The notes below the pieces were generated by a model. The model worked only from the letters and a program-made list of their open reading frames with translations. It did not search any database and had not been told where the DNA came from. From Cryptomeria japonica (taxonomy: Eukaryota; Streptophyta; Pinopsida; Cupressales; Cupressaceae): a DNA stretch of 64,000 bases. Shown here in pieces: positions 46,790 through 57,454 of the stretch. The stretch spans positions 190,119,391-190,183,390 of the forward strand of contig NC_081406.1 of NCBI RefSeq assembly GCF_030272615.1, given 5' to 3'. Position numbers and translations under genes: made by a program. The first letter of the stretch is position 1. Every line of letters starts with the position of its first letter.

Positions 46790-47225
46790 TCAAACCTCAA
46801 TTTTGGAATTAACCATGAAATTTAATTGAAATTTACTTGAAAGGAAAGTACATTGATATATACCAAAGGCTAGATCTGAGAATGAGAATGTCTTATACCT
46901 TGATGATGCAAATGCTTCTTTGAAGGTGGTCACAAATTTTGATGCAATGGCATAACTCCACAAAAGACCTAAGAGGACATCATAAAAGACATGTTTACAT
47001 GAAGGAACTATTGAAGGTTGGGCCACAATGAAGAATATGGTGGGATGAAATGTCTTGAATTCTCGAATTGAGTTGCCTATAGTTCTCCTCATGTGTTCTA
47101 TATTCATGAGATCCAACCAACCAGACCTAAAATGAGGGAGGATACCTTGCTTATATACCTCTTCCAAGAATTTTGAGGTGAAAAACTCAAAGCGAGACAA
47201 CACAGGAAAATATGTCTTGCTTAAC
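46790..47225 (-). pseudogene. Unidentified minus-strand frame in element C
   Basis: About 145 codons stay open across this stretch (the open frame runs to 47,296 only because it enters element F's LTR). Visible text includes FLEEVYKQGILPHFRSGW, MNIEHMRRTIGNSIREF and SKFVTTFKEAFASSRYKT. I do not recognise a Gag core or another family. It lies where C's gag N-terminus would be expected, but a captured host exon is possible. The frame is cut by the insertion of F at 47,226. Confidence 0.4.
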
Positions 47226-48496
47226 TGTAAAGCGGAAAAATCGAACCCTAGTTGTTCTCCCCTCCCCAACTCCAAGGAGAGAGAAGGGAGATTCACTAGG
47301 GTTAATGGTTTTCACTTAGGGGAGACTTTACATTCAAAAGAGGGGTTGAAACCCACAAGATCCAATCCCACGCAATGCAAGATTGGATTCTATATGAGTT
47401 TCAAGGGTTAAGACAACAAGGCTACCCTCTTTTGTAAAGAATGTAGATAGAATGATTAAGCTAGGAATACATAGAAAGTGAGAAAGATTCGCTTATAAAC
47501 TGAGATAGGGATATAGGATGAAGCTGCGGACCTGGAATTAGCAGTAAAATGTCGAGACGGCGCTGTCCTGCAAATTTGAGCAAAAGTTGACGGGACGATG
47601 GCGCCCGGCGTGCACACGGTCCTCCGAAAAATCCGCGAAACGAAGGGGGATCTGTTCGTCTCTGCACAAGGATTCCAGATCTTCAATTTCAACTGCGTAC
47701 CTGCAACCTACACACAGAAAAGCGAAGATGATTGGGGGGTTAGGGATTAGGGGTTTTCCCTTAGGTCAAACCTTGGTTTTGGAATTAACCAAGAAATGAG
47801 AAATGTTGTAAATGTAAATGACTGTAATGTAAAACAAGTACTAGTACCTTGTTGTAAGGATGTTTGTATCCTTATATGCGAAGGTATAGATGTTGTTGTT
47901 TGTTGTATGTTGTATGTTGTAGCATGTGATCTCCTCTTCAATGGTTGAATCCTTGTCTTGAATGCAACACTTAGCCTTGAATGGAGACTTAGAATGATCA
48001 ATTGCTTGAAGGAATGTTTGAATGCTTGAATGCTTGAATGCTTGAATGTTTGAGTATCGTTTCCACCTTTTTCGCCTCCATCCGAATGAGAGAGGAAAAT
48101 GTAGTTTATATACTTGCCAATTAGGGTTGATAGACTGATTTTCCCGACCTTAGGCCGACCAGGAAATGTTATTTTCCAATTTGCAAACAAAAAGACCCGA
48201 AGTCCCATAGGAGACCGGGCCCAAAATAGGGCCAGGGACCAGGGCGCTGGGCACCATGGTCCTGGGGGACCAGGGCACTGGGCGCCCTAGTCCTGAAGGA
48301 CTAGGGCATTGGGCACTCTAGTCCCACCTCACGGGACAGCAGGGTGCAAGGAGGGATCAGGCAGGGTGCTGGAAAAATGCAGTTTTTGATGTCATAAACA
48401 GGTTTCGGGGTCTCCATTCAGGTTCCGTGTTGCATCGCCATCGTGAAGACCCAAATGCAGTCAAAATTGCAAGTGTCGCAATTTTAGGACACTACA
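47226..48496 (-). repeat. Element F 3' LTR (1271 bp)
   Basis: Minus-strand 3' LTR, next to the purine tract. It holds a hairpin at 47,593-47,622 (GGAC..CGGTCC) and three 27-nt palindromic units at 48,236, 48,267 and 48,298 (31-bp period). An 8-bp TTGAATGC repeat near 48,015 has three full units. Confidence 0.93.
48236..48324. repeat. Palindrome array in element F 3' LTR, three units
   Basis: Three 27-nt units at an exact 31-bp period. Arms begin GGACCA/TGGTCC, GGACCAGGGC/GCCCTAGTCC and GGACTAG/CTAGTCC. The third differs from the first at one position on both arms (C-G to T-A), keeping the pair. The matching array in the other LTR has only two units. Confidence 0.85.
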
Positions 48497-48511
48497 TTTA
48501 GCCCCCACTTT
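48497..48511 (-). other. Element F polypurine tract
   Basis: The minus strand reads AAAGTGGGGGCTAAA directly before the 3' LTR start TGTAG. It is the expected plus-strand primer. Confidence 0.8.
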
Positions 48512-49239
48512 AGTGGGAGTATAAGCGTACGCTCATACTTCCGGTAAAGTACAAGGAAACAACATTGAAAAACTTTCACCACGTCAAGGAGGCAAGATAC
48601 ACCAAGCCCCCAGTGGACTAAGGATCTTACGACTTCGATTGACAAAGTAAAAGGGAAGATCATGAGGGAGAACCATGACTGTCAGTAGTAAGGTTCCCTC
48701 ACTATGAGTCATGCAAGAAAGATATCAAAAATTTTCAAGGCAAAGCTAAATTTGTCGAGAAATTTTTAAGTATCTTGAAAAGATATGAACGGGATGTATG
48801 CCCCCCTACGTTAAAGCGATCGCACACGCCTCACCGGGGGTGATTTCTTTAAGGTAGTGATACATATAAGAAATGAGAAAGGAGCACGTTATCACAAGGA
48901 TTTAGCCCCCAAGTGTGAGATAAGCCCAAGGATAATAGACACAAAACACAAAGCACAAGGTGACTTCGCTTTCCTCAGGGTCAGTATGCTGTATGATAAT
49001 TCATGTATATCATATGTATGTATGCATAATTGTTCTTCATTCCCCAATCAAGGAAGGTCACCTAGAAGAAGGGAACACATGTGTCTTTTGAGTCAACATG
49101 AGAGAGACCAAAGAGATCTCAATGCTTTGCATCATCCTCAAGTAGACAACACTAAGGACAACAAATAGAAGAATGAGAATAACATATAGAAGAAGTAACA
49201 AAAGAAAGAGAGGAGGAGAGAATCTGCTATGCTAATGAA
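48512..49239 (-). other. Element F 3' non-coding interior
   Basis: About 730 bp between the last stop and the purine tract. I see no retroviral motif on either strand. An ATAAGCGTACGCTCATACTT segment near 48,521 contains a GCGTACGC palindrome. A 103-codon plus-strand frame at 48,857 has no family signature and is probably chance. Confidence 0.5.
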
Positions 49240-50057
49240 CTAGTCTAGCACGTCATCTACCCCCCGATCTTGCTGATCAACGTTTCGGGAAGGCAGGGAA
49301 TACGCTAGAGGAGGAACATTCAACACAGCAGATGGAGCTATCACAAGATCCAAACAAGGGCTATGTTCATGTTCCAAGCCACGTTGTTCTTGTCTAGGAG
49401 CTAGGATAAGTGCTTTAGAAAATTCATTAGATAAATGGTTATCAATATCAACAAGTTCATATTCACTATCAGAAGCAAGATAAGTAACATTTTCATCATG
49501 AATAACATTTTCATCCATATCATCATCAAGATTTATAAAAATAGGGTCTTTAACTCGCACAGGATCAAGACCATCATGCATCTTATGTTTAGGAGATTTT
49601 GGCTCAATTTCCGGCTGAGGAGAAAATGGAATAATATTAGTTGAAGGTGTTTTTGGGGATTGCAAAGTTTGAGCTCTAATACGACGCTTTCATCGGCGTT
49701 CTCGTGCAGAACGATTTCGTCTAGTCTTAGTAGGAAGTTGAGAAGGTTGAGGAGGAGGAATCTTCTCATCCTTATCACTTGGGTGTTTAGGTTGTGGTCT
49801 CTTAGGCTGAAAAATAGGAGAAGAGGAAGGAGGAGGAACTGCTCCATATAAGGGAGGAATATTTGGTTTAGGAAGGAGACCAAGTCCATCATGACGAGAA
49901 GTTTATTAGATATAGGCATAGTCACATCCATAGGGATGGGTTGGGAATCTTCTTGAGGAAAGACATTAGTTTTATCTTTCAAAGGAAGAACTTCCTTCTC
50001 AAGAATGATAGGAATGTCAAGTTTGGGTGTTCTAGGTTCACTTAGAGATAGGATCAT
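49240..50057 (-). pseudogene. Element F C-terminal tail after protease
   Basis: Continues the protease frame after a TGA at 50,100. It starts with KKDMILSLSEPRTPKLDIPI, then shifts frame into a proline-rich and basic run (around PPPQPSQLPTKTRRNRSARE) and, in the frame 49,665-49,240, an acidic tail (NLDDDMDENVIHDENVTY) ending at 49,240. In full gypsy elements reverse transcriptase would follow the protease here; none is present. Function unknown: perhaps only the end of a shortened Gag-Pro protein. Confidence 0.6.
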
Positions 50058-50099
50058 ATCTTTTTTCCACCTTTGATAATATTTGAAAAGATGATCACT

Positions 50100-50720
50100 T
50101 CACGGAGGAAGGGATTGGAATTGTTTAGGCCAAAAGTAATCAAGAGGAACGCTAGAAGTTCTTTCGACTGGTTTAAAGAGACTATGATTGACAGTAACAA
50201 CTTCACCATTATGGGGAAATTTCAAACACTTGTGAATAGGAGAAGCAATAGCTTTCATGGAAGATAGCCAAGGATAGCCTAGCTTCACACGAAATTGTTC
50301 GGACGATGGAATAATAGCAAAGTCCACATCAAGGGATTTGTTATGGACCTCAATAGGTAATGTAATAGAACCAATTGCAGGAGAAGAAAATGCATCAAAT
50401 AGTTTCACAACCACATTTGTTTCGTCATAGATCACTTGATTCAATTGCAAAGTAAAAAGAAATTCTTTAGTAATGATATTAACCATACAAGAAGGATCAA
50501 TAAGCACTCCATGGCAAGGTGTATTCTTGACTTTTGCAACTATATATAAAGGACCATCAGGTGCCCTGATAGTTTCACTAGAATCAAAGGTGATGGAAGG
50601 TTCTTTAGGTATTTTCTGTTGCTCTACAAAGTTAATCACATTCGGAGTCATGGACACAAGATCATCAAGTGAGACAGAGGAATCAGTAGTATCAATCGCA
50701 TTAGAGGTATGAGAAGGCAA
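50100..50720 (-). pseudogene. Element F aspartic protease domain
   Basis: In frame with gag, after a TAG at 50,736. The 206 residues contain GPLYIVAKVKNTPCHGVLID followed by PSCMVNIITKEFL, the gypsy retropepsin fold around its active site. The usual D-(S/T/N)-G is D-P-S here, so the catalytic glycine motif is lost. The second half has DVDFAIIPS and VKLGYPWLSSMKAI, the conserved G(R/Y)PWL region of this family. It would cleave the Gag-Pro precursor. The altered active site makes present activity unlikely. Confidence 0.8.
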
Positions 50721-50735
50721 TGGATCAGTAAAAAT

Positions 50736-52615
50736 CTAAAGATTTTGGTTAGGAGGAGCTACAGATGTATTGTCTTTATCATTCACTCCAGAAACAGAGA
50801 TAGTATTATTATCAATCAAATCTTGAATTTTACCCTTTAAAGAAAAACATTTTTCAGTATCATGCCCAGGTTGACGATGAAATTGACAAAAAGATTTGTT
50901 ATCAAAATAGGGTGAATTAATCTTTGCAGGATCTATTTGCCTTATAGGAGGAAGAGTAAGCACATTTTGTTCCAATAACTTATTCATAATACTATGCAAT
51001 GATTCATTCAAAGGAGTAAACTTTCTTTCTTTCTTGAAAAACTTAGAAATAGGAGGCACACCTGATGCTGCATTCACATTGTTGTTGATGATGTTTTCAT
51101 TGAATTTAATGGACTCTCTGTTTGGTTTAAACTTCCCAAATGGTTGTTGACTACTATCACCCTTATCACTCGGAGCCATAGGATGTGATTGTTCCATTTG
51201 ACTCACAGTCAGTTGATAATTGTGAAGAGTTGCGCACAACTGTTGGAAAGAAGTAAACTCAGAAAACAGGAGTTTTTCTCTAATGTCTTTTTGTAAATTA
51301 GAAATAAAGATTCTTTGAATATCATTGTCAGGCACTGGAAAAGAAATTTGAGCATACAAATGCTTATATCTACCAATGAAATCAGTCACTTTTTCTTTAA
51401 CACCTTGTTTACAATGCATTAAATCAATCAAAGTAACTTTAGGACTTATATTGTTTTGAAATTGTTGAATGAAAGAATTTGCAAGTTGTTCAAAAGAAGT
51501 AATAGAATAGGAAGGCAACGAGCAATACCATTGTAGGGCTTTGTCTCTTAATGTTCTAGTAAACAGTTTTGCAAGCAACCTTTGGTCATAAGCAAAATCA
51601 GTACATATTGTTTGAAAGGTCTTAACATGTGTTAGAGGATCACCCTTACCATTATAAAGCTCCAAATGTGGAATTTCAACATGTTTAGGGGGGATAGCTC
51701 AAACAATGTCAAGAGAAAGTGGGCTCGCAACATCAAATGTGGGCACACTAAACTTAGATTGATTCATAGAGGCAATTTGTTGTTGTAAAGAAGAGACAGT
51801 TTGTGCAAGATTGTTAATGGTCGCTTCAGTCGAAGAGTTCATATTAGACGTGTTAGATTGCGATGGAGGTGTCATGTTATTGAAAGAAGGTAGAGAGTAA
51901 GGTGTTGGGACACTATGATAGTTAGTCATAGGAGATGATTGAACAGGAGGAACACTACAAGGAGGAATGGAAAACGAATTGCCCCCTTGTGTCATGTTCA
52001 TTTGTGGTGATATAATAGGAACACTTATTGAAGGAATGAATGAAGAAGTTGGATTGAATGAAGGAAGAGGGTTGATTGAAGAAGAGGGATTGCCCCCATG
52101 ACTAGTGATCATAGGAGGAAATTCTTGTATTGAAGTAGTCATTATGTTTGATGTAAAAGTAGGTATACTAGCAATAGAAGTCATCAAAGGAATAGAATGA
52201 TTGTCTTGAGTAGGAGGTTGTGTATAACCTAAGGTTTCGGCACAACTTTTCATAGGCATCACATTTGAATCCACAATGTGTGCAATACCACGCAAAATAT
52301 CAATTCCATTCTTATCACTTTGAAGCATACGTTTTAGACTCTCAATTAAAGGAAGAGCTTGACTATCAGGGTATTCTTGAGACATCCATTGTCGAAAATC
52401 GTCAAATTGTTATCCAATTTTGAAAGTTGTTCTACAGAAACGTCATGGAGAGCTTCTTCATCATTAAGAGGATTAGAGAAATTACCCATGTCCTCGTTAA
52501 AAAGGCCATTCAAATTAGGTTCCATCTCCTCAGTAATTAAACCTTGGAAGGACTTAATTCTAAGGCTTCGTCTAACGGGAATAGTGTAAGTAGGACTTAT
52601 TGTTGTAAAACTCAT
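50736..52615 (-). pseudogene. Element F Gag (Tat-like gypsy)
   Basis: The frame starts at 52,615 (MSFTTISPTYTIPVRRSL). A shift near 52,410 moves it to the frame beginning SQEYPDSQALPLIESL. A Ser/Pro/Asn-rich stretch follows (about 51,850-52,200). A TGA at 51,699 precedes the capsid core: ELYNGKGDPLTHVKTFQTIC, KLFTRTLRDKALQWYCSLP and FISNLQKDIREKLLF, a Retrotrans_gag domain. Near the end is the knuckle CQFHRQPGHDTEKC with LKGKIQDLIDNNTI, the Tat-group CX2H arrangement. The stop at 50,736 is TAG in frame with protease, so decay or read-through are both possible. Confidence 0.85.
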
Positions 52616-53777
52616 GCACTAAAGAAAGAGAGAAGATTTTGAATTTTAGAGGTAGCAAATTTCAGTAAAATCAGCCAATCTTCTAGATTTAAGCTGTTAA
52701 ATACAATCAGGACAATCTCCCGAAATTTCGGAAAAAATGTCCAGGACCGTGGCGCTCGGGGTGCACACGGTCCTCGCAACTTTTTTCGAAATTTGCAGGG
52801 ATGAAAGTTATGATGATTTTACAGCTAACCTGAAAAAATTGATTGATTTTACGATCTGTAGATAGGCCAAATTAAAGTTTGCAATCTCAAAATTGAACCC
52901 TACCCAGATTGTCGAAAAATGCAAAATTTGAATTTTGAAAAAGAGAGGGAAACTGAAATTTTGAATTTTATGATTTTAGAGGGAATGTTAAGAGCAATGC
53001 AAGTTTTGAAATTTGAAAATTGACTCAATTTCACGCAAAATTCAATTTTGAAAGCGGAAATCAAAGTTGTTGTAATTAAGCACTTAATTTCAAAAGTCAC
53101 AAATTGCAAAAATTTGAATAAAACACTGAAATTTCGAATGAATGCTAACACACTTTTCAGATTTAGGACTGTAAGAAACACAATTTTGATAGGAATTTCA
53201 ATCTCAACAATTTTTGAATGATTAGAAGCCTTTATCCAAGCAATCGCTAGACCAACTTTGACTATAATTTTGAAGGTGTTAAAATTGATAAAATCAGCCA
53301 AAATTCTGGATTTTAGCAGAAAAATACAGTAAGATCTAGCTCCCAAAATTTCGGAAAAAATGTCGGGGACGATGGCGCTCGGAGTGCACACGGTCCTCGC
53401 AACTTTTTTCCAAATTTTCAGGGATGAAAGATATTATGATTTTATTGCGGAATCCAAAGTTACAACTGATTTGGAGATGTTTTGATCAGTGAAATTGTCG
53501 GACAAAGGTTGAATCAAGAGGGTTTCAAAAATTAGGGTTTTGACACTTAACCACTTAATTTTCAAAATTAAAGCACAAATATGAATTGATAATTTGTAAT
53601 AGAAGGGCAGATCTGAAACAAGCATTAACAATTAAACATTTCACAAGCTCAATTACTAAAAAGAAAATTTAGGGTTTTTATGCAATTAACCTCTAAAATT
53701 TTGCAAAAGATCAAACATGGAAATATAATTAGGAAAGCAAAATTTTCAGATCTAACCATGAATAATCAGAAAGGATG
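52616..53777 (-). other. Element F leader with a 190-bp internal duplication
   Basis: This non-coding stretch lies between primer site and gag start. About 190 bp around 52,665-52,855 recurs at about 53,290-53,480, 623 bp apart. Each copy holds one 30-nt dyad (52,744-52,773, arms GGACCGTG/CACGGTCC perfect; 53,367-53,396, decayed) flanked by AAATTTCGGAAAAAATGTC and CTCGCAACTTTTTTC. The same 30-nt dyad occurs once in each LTR. It may be a packaging or translation element (inference). Confidence 0.7.
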
Positions 53778-53795
53778 TTCACGTCGGGTTCACCA
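53778..53795 (-). other. Element F primer-binding site, likely tRNA-Trp
   Basis: The plus strand reads TTCACGTCGGGTTCACCA, three bases from the 5' LTR. Its complement would prime from a tRNA with that 3' end. From memory this is the 3' end (with CCA) of plant cytosolic tRNA-Trp, 18 bases. The other elements here use initiator Met. Confidence 0.65.
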
Positions 53796-53798
53796 AAA

Positions 53799-55046
53799 TG
53801 TAAAGCGGAAAAATCGAACCCTAGTTGTTCTCCCCTCCCCAACTCCAAGGAGAGAGAAGGGAGATTCACTAGGGTTGATGGTTTTCACTTAGGGGAGACT
53901 TTACATTCAAAAGAGGGGTTGAAACCCACAAGATCCAATCCCACGCAATGCAAGATTGGATTCTATATGAGTTTCAAGGGTTAAGACAGCAAGGCTACCC
54001 TCTTTTGTAAAGAATGTAGATAGAATGATTAAGCTAGGAATACATAGAAAGTGAGAAAGATTCGCTTATAAACTGAGATAGGGATATAGGATGAAGCTGC
54101 GGACCTGGAATTAGCAGTAAAATGTCGAGACGGCGTTGTCCTGCAAATTTGAGCAAAAGTTGACGGGACGATGGCGCCCGGCGTGCACACGGTCCTCCGA
54201 AAAATCCGCGAAACGAAGGGGGATCTGTTCGTCTCTGCACAAGGATTCCAAATCTTCAATTCCAGCTGCGTACCTGCAACCTACACACAGAAAAGCGAAG
54301 ACGATTGGGGGGTTAGGGATTAGGGGTTTGCCCTTAGGTCAAACCCCAGTTTTGGAATTAACCAAGAAATGAGAAATGTTGTAAATGTAAATGACTGTAA
54401 TGTAAAACAAGTACTAGTACCTTGTTGTAAGGATGTTTGTATCCTTATATGCGAAGGTATAGATGTTGTTGTTTGTTGTATGTTGTATGTTGTAGCATGT
54501 GATCTCCTCTTCAATGGTTGAATCCTTGTCTTGAATGCAACACTTAGCCTTGAATGGAGACTTAGAATGATCAATTGCTTGAAGGAATGTTTGAATGCTT
54601 GAATGCTTGAATGCTTGAATGCTTGAATGTTTGAGTATCGTTTCCACCTTTTTTGCCTCCATCCGAATGAGAGAGGAAAATGTAGTTTATATACTTGCCA
54701 ATTAGGGTTGATAGACTGATTTTCCCGACCTTAGGCCGACCAGGAAATGTTATTTTCCAATTTGCAAACAAAAAGACCCGAAGTCCCATAGGAGACCGGG
54801 CCCAAAATAGGGCCAGGGACCAGGGCGCTGGGCGCCATGGTCCTGGGGGACCAGGGCGCTGGGCGCTCTGGTCCCACCTCAGGGGACAGTAGGGTGCAAG
54901 GAGGGATCAGGCAGGGTGCTGGAAAAATGCAGTTTTTGATGTCATAATCAGGTTTCGGGGTCTCCATTCAGGTTCCGTGTTGCATCACCATCGTGAAGAC
55001 CCAAATGTAGTCAAAATTGCAAGTGTCGCAATTTTAGGACGCTACA
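53799..55046 (-). repeat. Element F 5' LTR (1248 bp)
   Basis: Partner of 47,226-48,496. It contains the 30-nt dyad at 54,166-54,195 and two 27-nt palindromes at 54,817 and 54,848 (31-bp spacing). The first pairs at 11 of 12 positions and the second at all 12, counting G-T. The TTGAATGC repeat near 54,600 has four units, one more than the other LTR. Confidence 0.93.
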
Positions 55047-55051
55047 TTAAC

Positions 55052-56958
55052 CATGATGTTTGTTATGTGGTTTGAATTTAGGCTCAAACATTGGGGAGTA
55101 GGGTGCAATGATTAGCCCACTCCCAGAAGTGGGCCACCCTGGGCGCCTTTCTCCCTCCAATGTGGCCCCAAATTCGGACCCGAGGTCCAAAATGGGAGAG
55201 AGAAGTTGGAACAAATATGGAATTGAGCTGGGATGAACAAGACCAGATGCAGGAGGCCACACATGCTAAAATAGGGCCTAGTTGAGCAAGAAATTGCACA
55301 TGGATGCAATTTACGATGCTACACATCCAAGGGGGGTGTGGTAAATTGACTCCCAAGCACACCCTTAGTAGCATAGAAGGTAGAATAAAATACTAAATAT
55401 TAATAACTTATCTTATAGAAAATATTAAGAATCGGTTGTTTATCTTTCTTTTCAATTTCACATTGCTTTAACTGCAGACTTACTAATTTCAATTTTAACT
55501 ATTATTTTGTGTCAAAATTGCCTGGACTTAAGCTTATGAGTTCATTTTCCTACATATGACCCCTCATTGAATCTTAAGTTCCAAATAAATTTTCTTACTT
55601 TATCCAAATTTCATTAGGAGTACTAAAAGATCAAATATAAAAGAGTAGATCAAGAGAAACAAAAATAAATAAATAAAATTCCATGCACTTCATCACATCT
55701 CTTAAACCACTTAGGCTTTTCTACATCTATAGCAGGTTTAGTTTCCACTCCCAATTTTATCCTATGCAAACCAAATTTTCTTAAGTGAATTTTCATGTGC
55801 GATTTTCACTCAAAGTAATTGTGAGTTAGAATGGGAATGGTTGTTTGATCCATAATGCAAAAATGCTAAAAGAAGTGGTGAAAGAAACAGAACAGAAGAA
55901 CGCCAATACACTTGTACCCTTTTTACTAGTCTCAGAATTCACCCCCCTAAAATATTACAATATTAGCACTTTATAGTTTAGTGTGATTACAAATATTTTT
56001 CCAAATTGCAACAGTGTCAAGGTCTACAATGGCCAAAAGTACAACACAAAATCTAGAAAAAGTAGCTATGTAGTTGTGCTCAGCACCAAATTCAACATGA
56101 AATATTTGAAAAGAATGACATTTTTTTTGATAAATCCTAGCATGGATGGAAATTTCTCATCTTTAGCTTTCTAACAATATCTTGTTCGCTGAAATCAGAC
56201 ACCTAAGGCAAAAGATGTGAATTTTTGAAAAATGGATTTGTCCTCCAAGAATGGCTTTTTTGCAAAAAAAAAGTTTTACTTCTAATTTGATTTTTGTAAA
56301 TTCGATTAACTGAATCTAAAAGATAATAGAAATCCAAAAATATTTTTGAGCTACTAATAGAACCAAGAAAAAAAAATTAATTTAGTAAGTAGGAGATGGG
56401 AAAATAAACTAAATTTAACTTTCAACCAATTGAAAAATTGTTGTGGGATGCTTTTTGGACAACAATTATTTCCTAATAAAATTAATATCTACAAAATATA
56501 ATAGATACCCAATTGATTTTTGGGAGCTAAGAATAAAACCTAGAACAATTTTTTGATTTGACTTGTAGAAGATAGATATTTGATGCAAAAAATGAAAATG
56601 CCTCCAATCTTTCTCTGACTTTTTGTGCTCTAATTTTGGTGAAATGAAAGCTAAATATGACTTTATTGTGCCTTTTGAACACTATAGAACTACTAAAAAT
56701 CCACAAGAATCACCAAAATGCTAGAAACGGGTATATTTTACAAAATATTTGAACAAAAAATCAACATCTAGATTTTACAAAATATTTGAACAAAAAATCC
56801 TAGAGATTAAAATTTTTGCTCAAACTTTTTTGATTCTCAAGTTCATATGAAAATGCAAGAGAAGAGCATACTGAGTTTTATCGAAACTTGCAAAAAAATT
56901 ATTAGCCCCACTAAATCTCTCAAATAAGGAAATCAAAATCTATTCTTGCTCTAGAATC
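55052..56958 (-). other. Element C 5' leader, no gene
   Basis: This is the interior of C between its primer site and the insertion of F. The part to 55,380 is relatively GC-rich; the rest is AT-rich with A runs. Frames of 60-96 codons at 55,047-55,374 have no recognisable domain. Confidence 0.5.
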
Positions 56959-56970
56959 GCTCTGATACCA
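56959..56970 (-). other. Element C primer-binding site (tRNA-iMet)
   Basis: The minus strand reads TGGTATCAGAGC next to the LTR at about 56,972. Confidence 0.88.
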
Positions 56971-56971
56971 C

Positions 56972-57439
56972 ATTAGAATCTAAGAAGATAAATAACCCAA
57001 AATACCTAATGCAAATGAATGGAAATAGAATTGTTAATGTAAATGATATAAGATCATAATAACAACACAAAGTTAGTATCCAATAGAGAACTACAAATGT
57101 TGCAAATGTTAAAAAAAAAATATAGCATTAGGAGAATGCAAGAGCAAAAACTTGTAGAATGCAATTACAATGCAATAGAATGTAATACCAAGACTAACTA
57201 GGAGCAAGTTTATATTGGAAATGAGAGAGGGGAGAGGTGGCAAATAGAACCAATAGGAAGAGACCACTATAATAGCCTAAAAAAGGTAAGTGTAACTCCC
57301 ATGGTAGATGCAGACACCATACACCCACTCACACAAATAGCCACTTAATTAATCCTAAGAAATCTTAATTAAAAGTGTGGGAAAAAACTAGGAATAGGAA
57401 AATAAATAACCAACTAGGAAATAAAAACCTACACTAACA
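56972..57439 (-). repeat. Element C 5' LTR (~468 bp)
   Basis: Unbroken partner of the split LTR at 30,082-30,427 plus 42,840-42,956. The region near 57,318-57,323 is the empty-site equivalent of element D's insertion. It ends CTACACTAACA at 57,439. Confidence 0.85.
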
Positions 57440-57454
57440 AGGATTAGTTTAGAA

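Larger units (their letters stand above)
47226..55046 (-). mobile_element. Element F: gag-protease-only Ty3/gypsy element
   Basis: Ends are TGTAAAGCGG...CTACA with the exact duplication TTAAC (47,221-47,225 and 55,047-55,051). LTRs 47,226-48,496 and 53,799-55,046 are about 98 percent alike apart from two repeat-number changes, so it is the youngest full element here. Minus-strand order is primer site, leader of about 1.2 kb, gag, protease, proline-rich and acidic tail, 0.74 kb non-coding, purine tract. There is no integrase, reverse transcriptase or RNase H. It is non-autonomous and damaged by several stops and shifts. Confidence 0.93.
30082..57439 (-). mobile_element. Element C: decayed copia element split by D and F
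   Basis: Left LTR parts 30,082-30,427 and 42,840-42,956 together match the right LTR at about 56,972-57,439 (about 465 bp each). Primer site 56,959-56,970, decayed gag at about 46,000 and copia pol to 43,140 are all in minus-strand order. Flanks AGGAG (30,077-30,081) and AGGAT (57,440-57,444) are a 4/5 target-site duplication. Removing D, F and their duplications leaves about 7.1 kb, a normal copia length. It is the oldest layer of this stack. Confidence 0.85.

Noticed and set aside
47456-47692. Near-identical frames repeated at 54,029-54,259
   Set aside because: They are the same place in the two LTRs of element F; similarity is due to LTR duplication, not to a conserved gene.
48857-49168. 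103-codon plus-strand frame in element F
   Set aside because: Lies antisense in F's non-coding 3' interior and shows no family motif; probably chance.
55047-55374. Frames rich in Trp, Pro and Cys
   Set aside because: Lies in the leader of element C, three overlapping readings, no domain.
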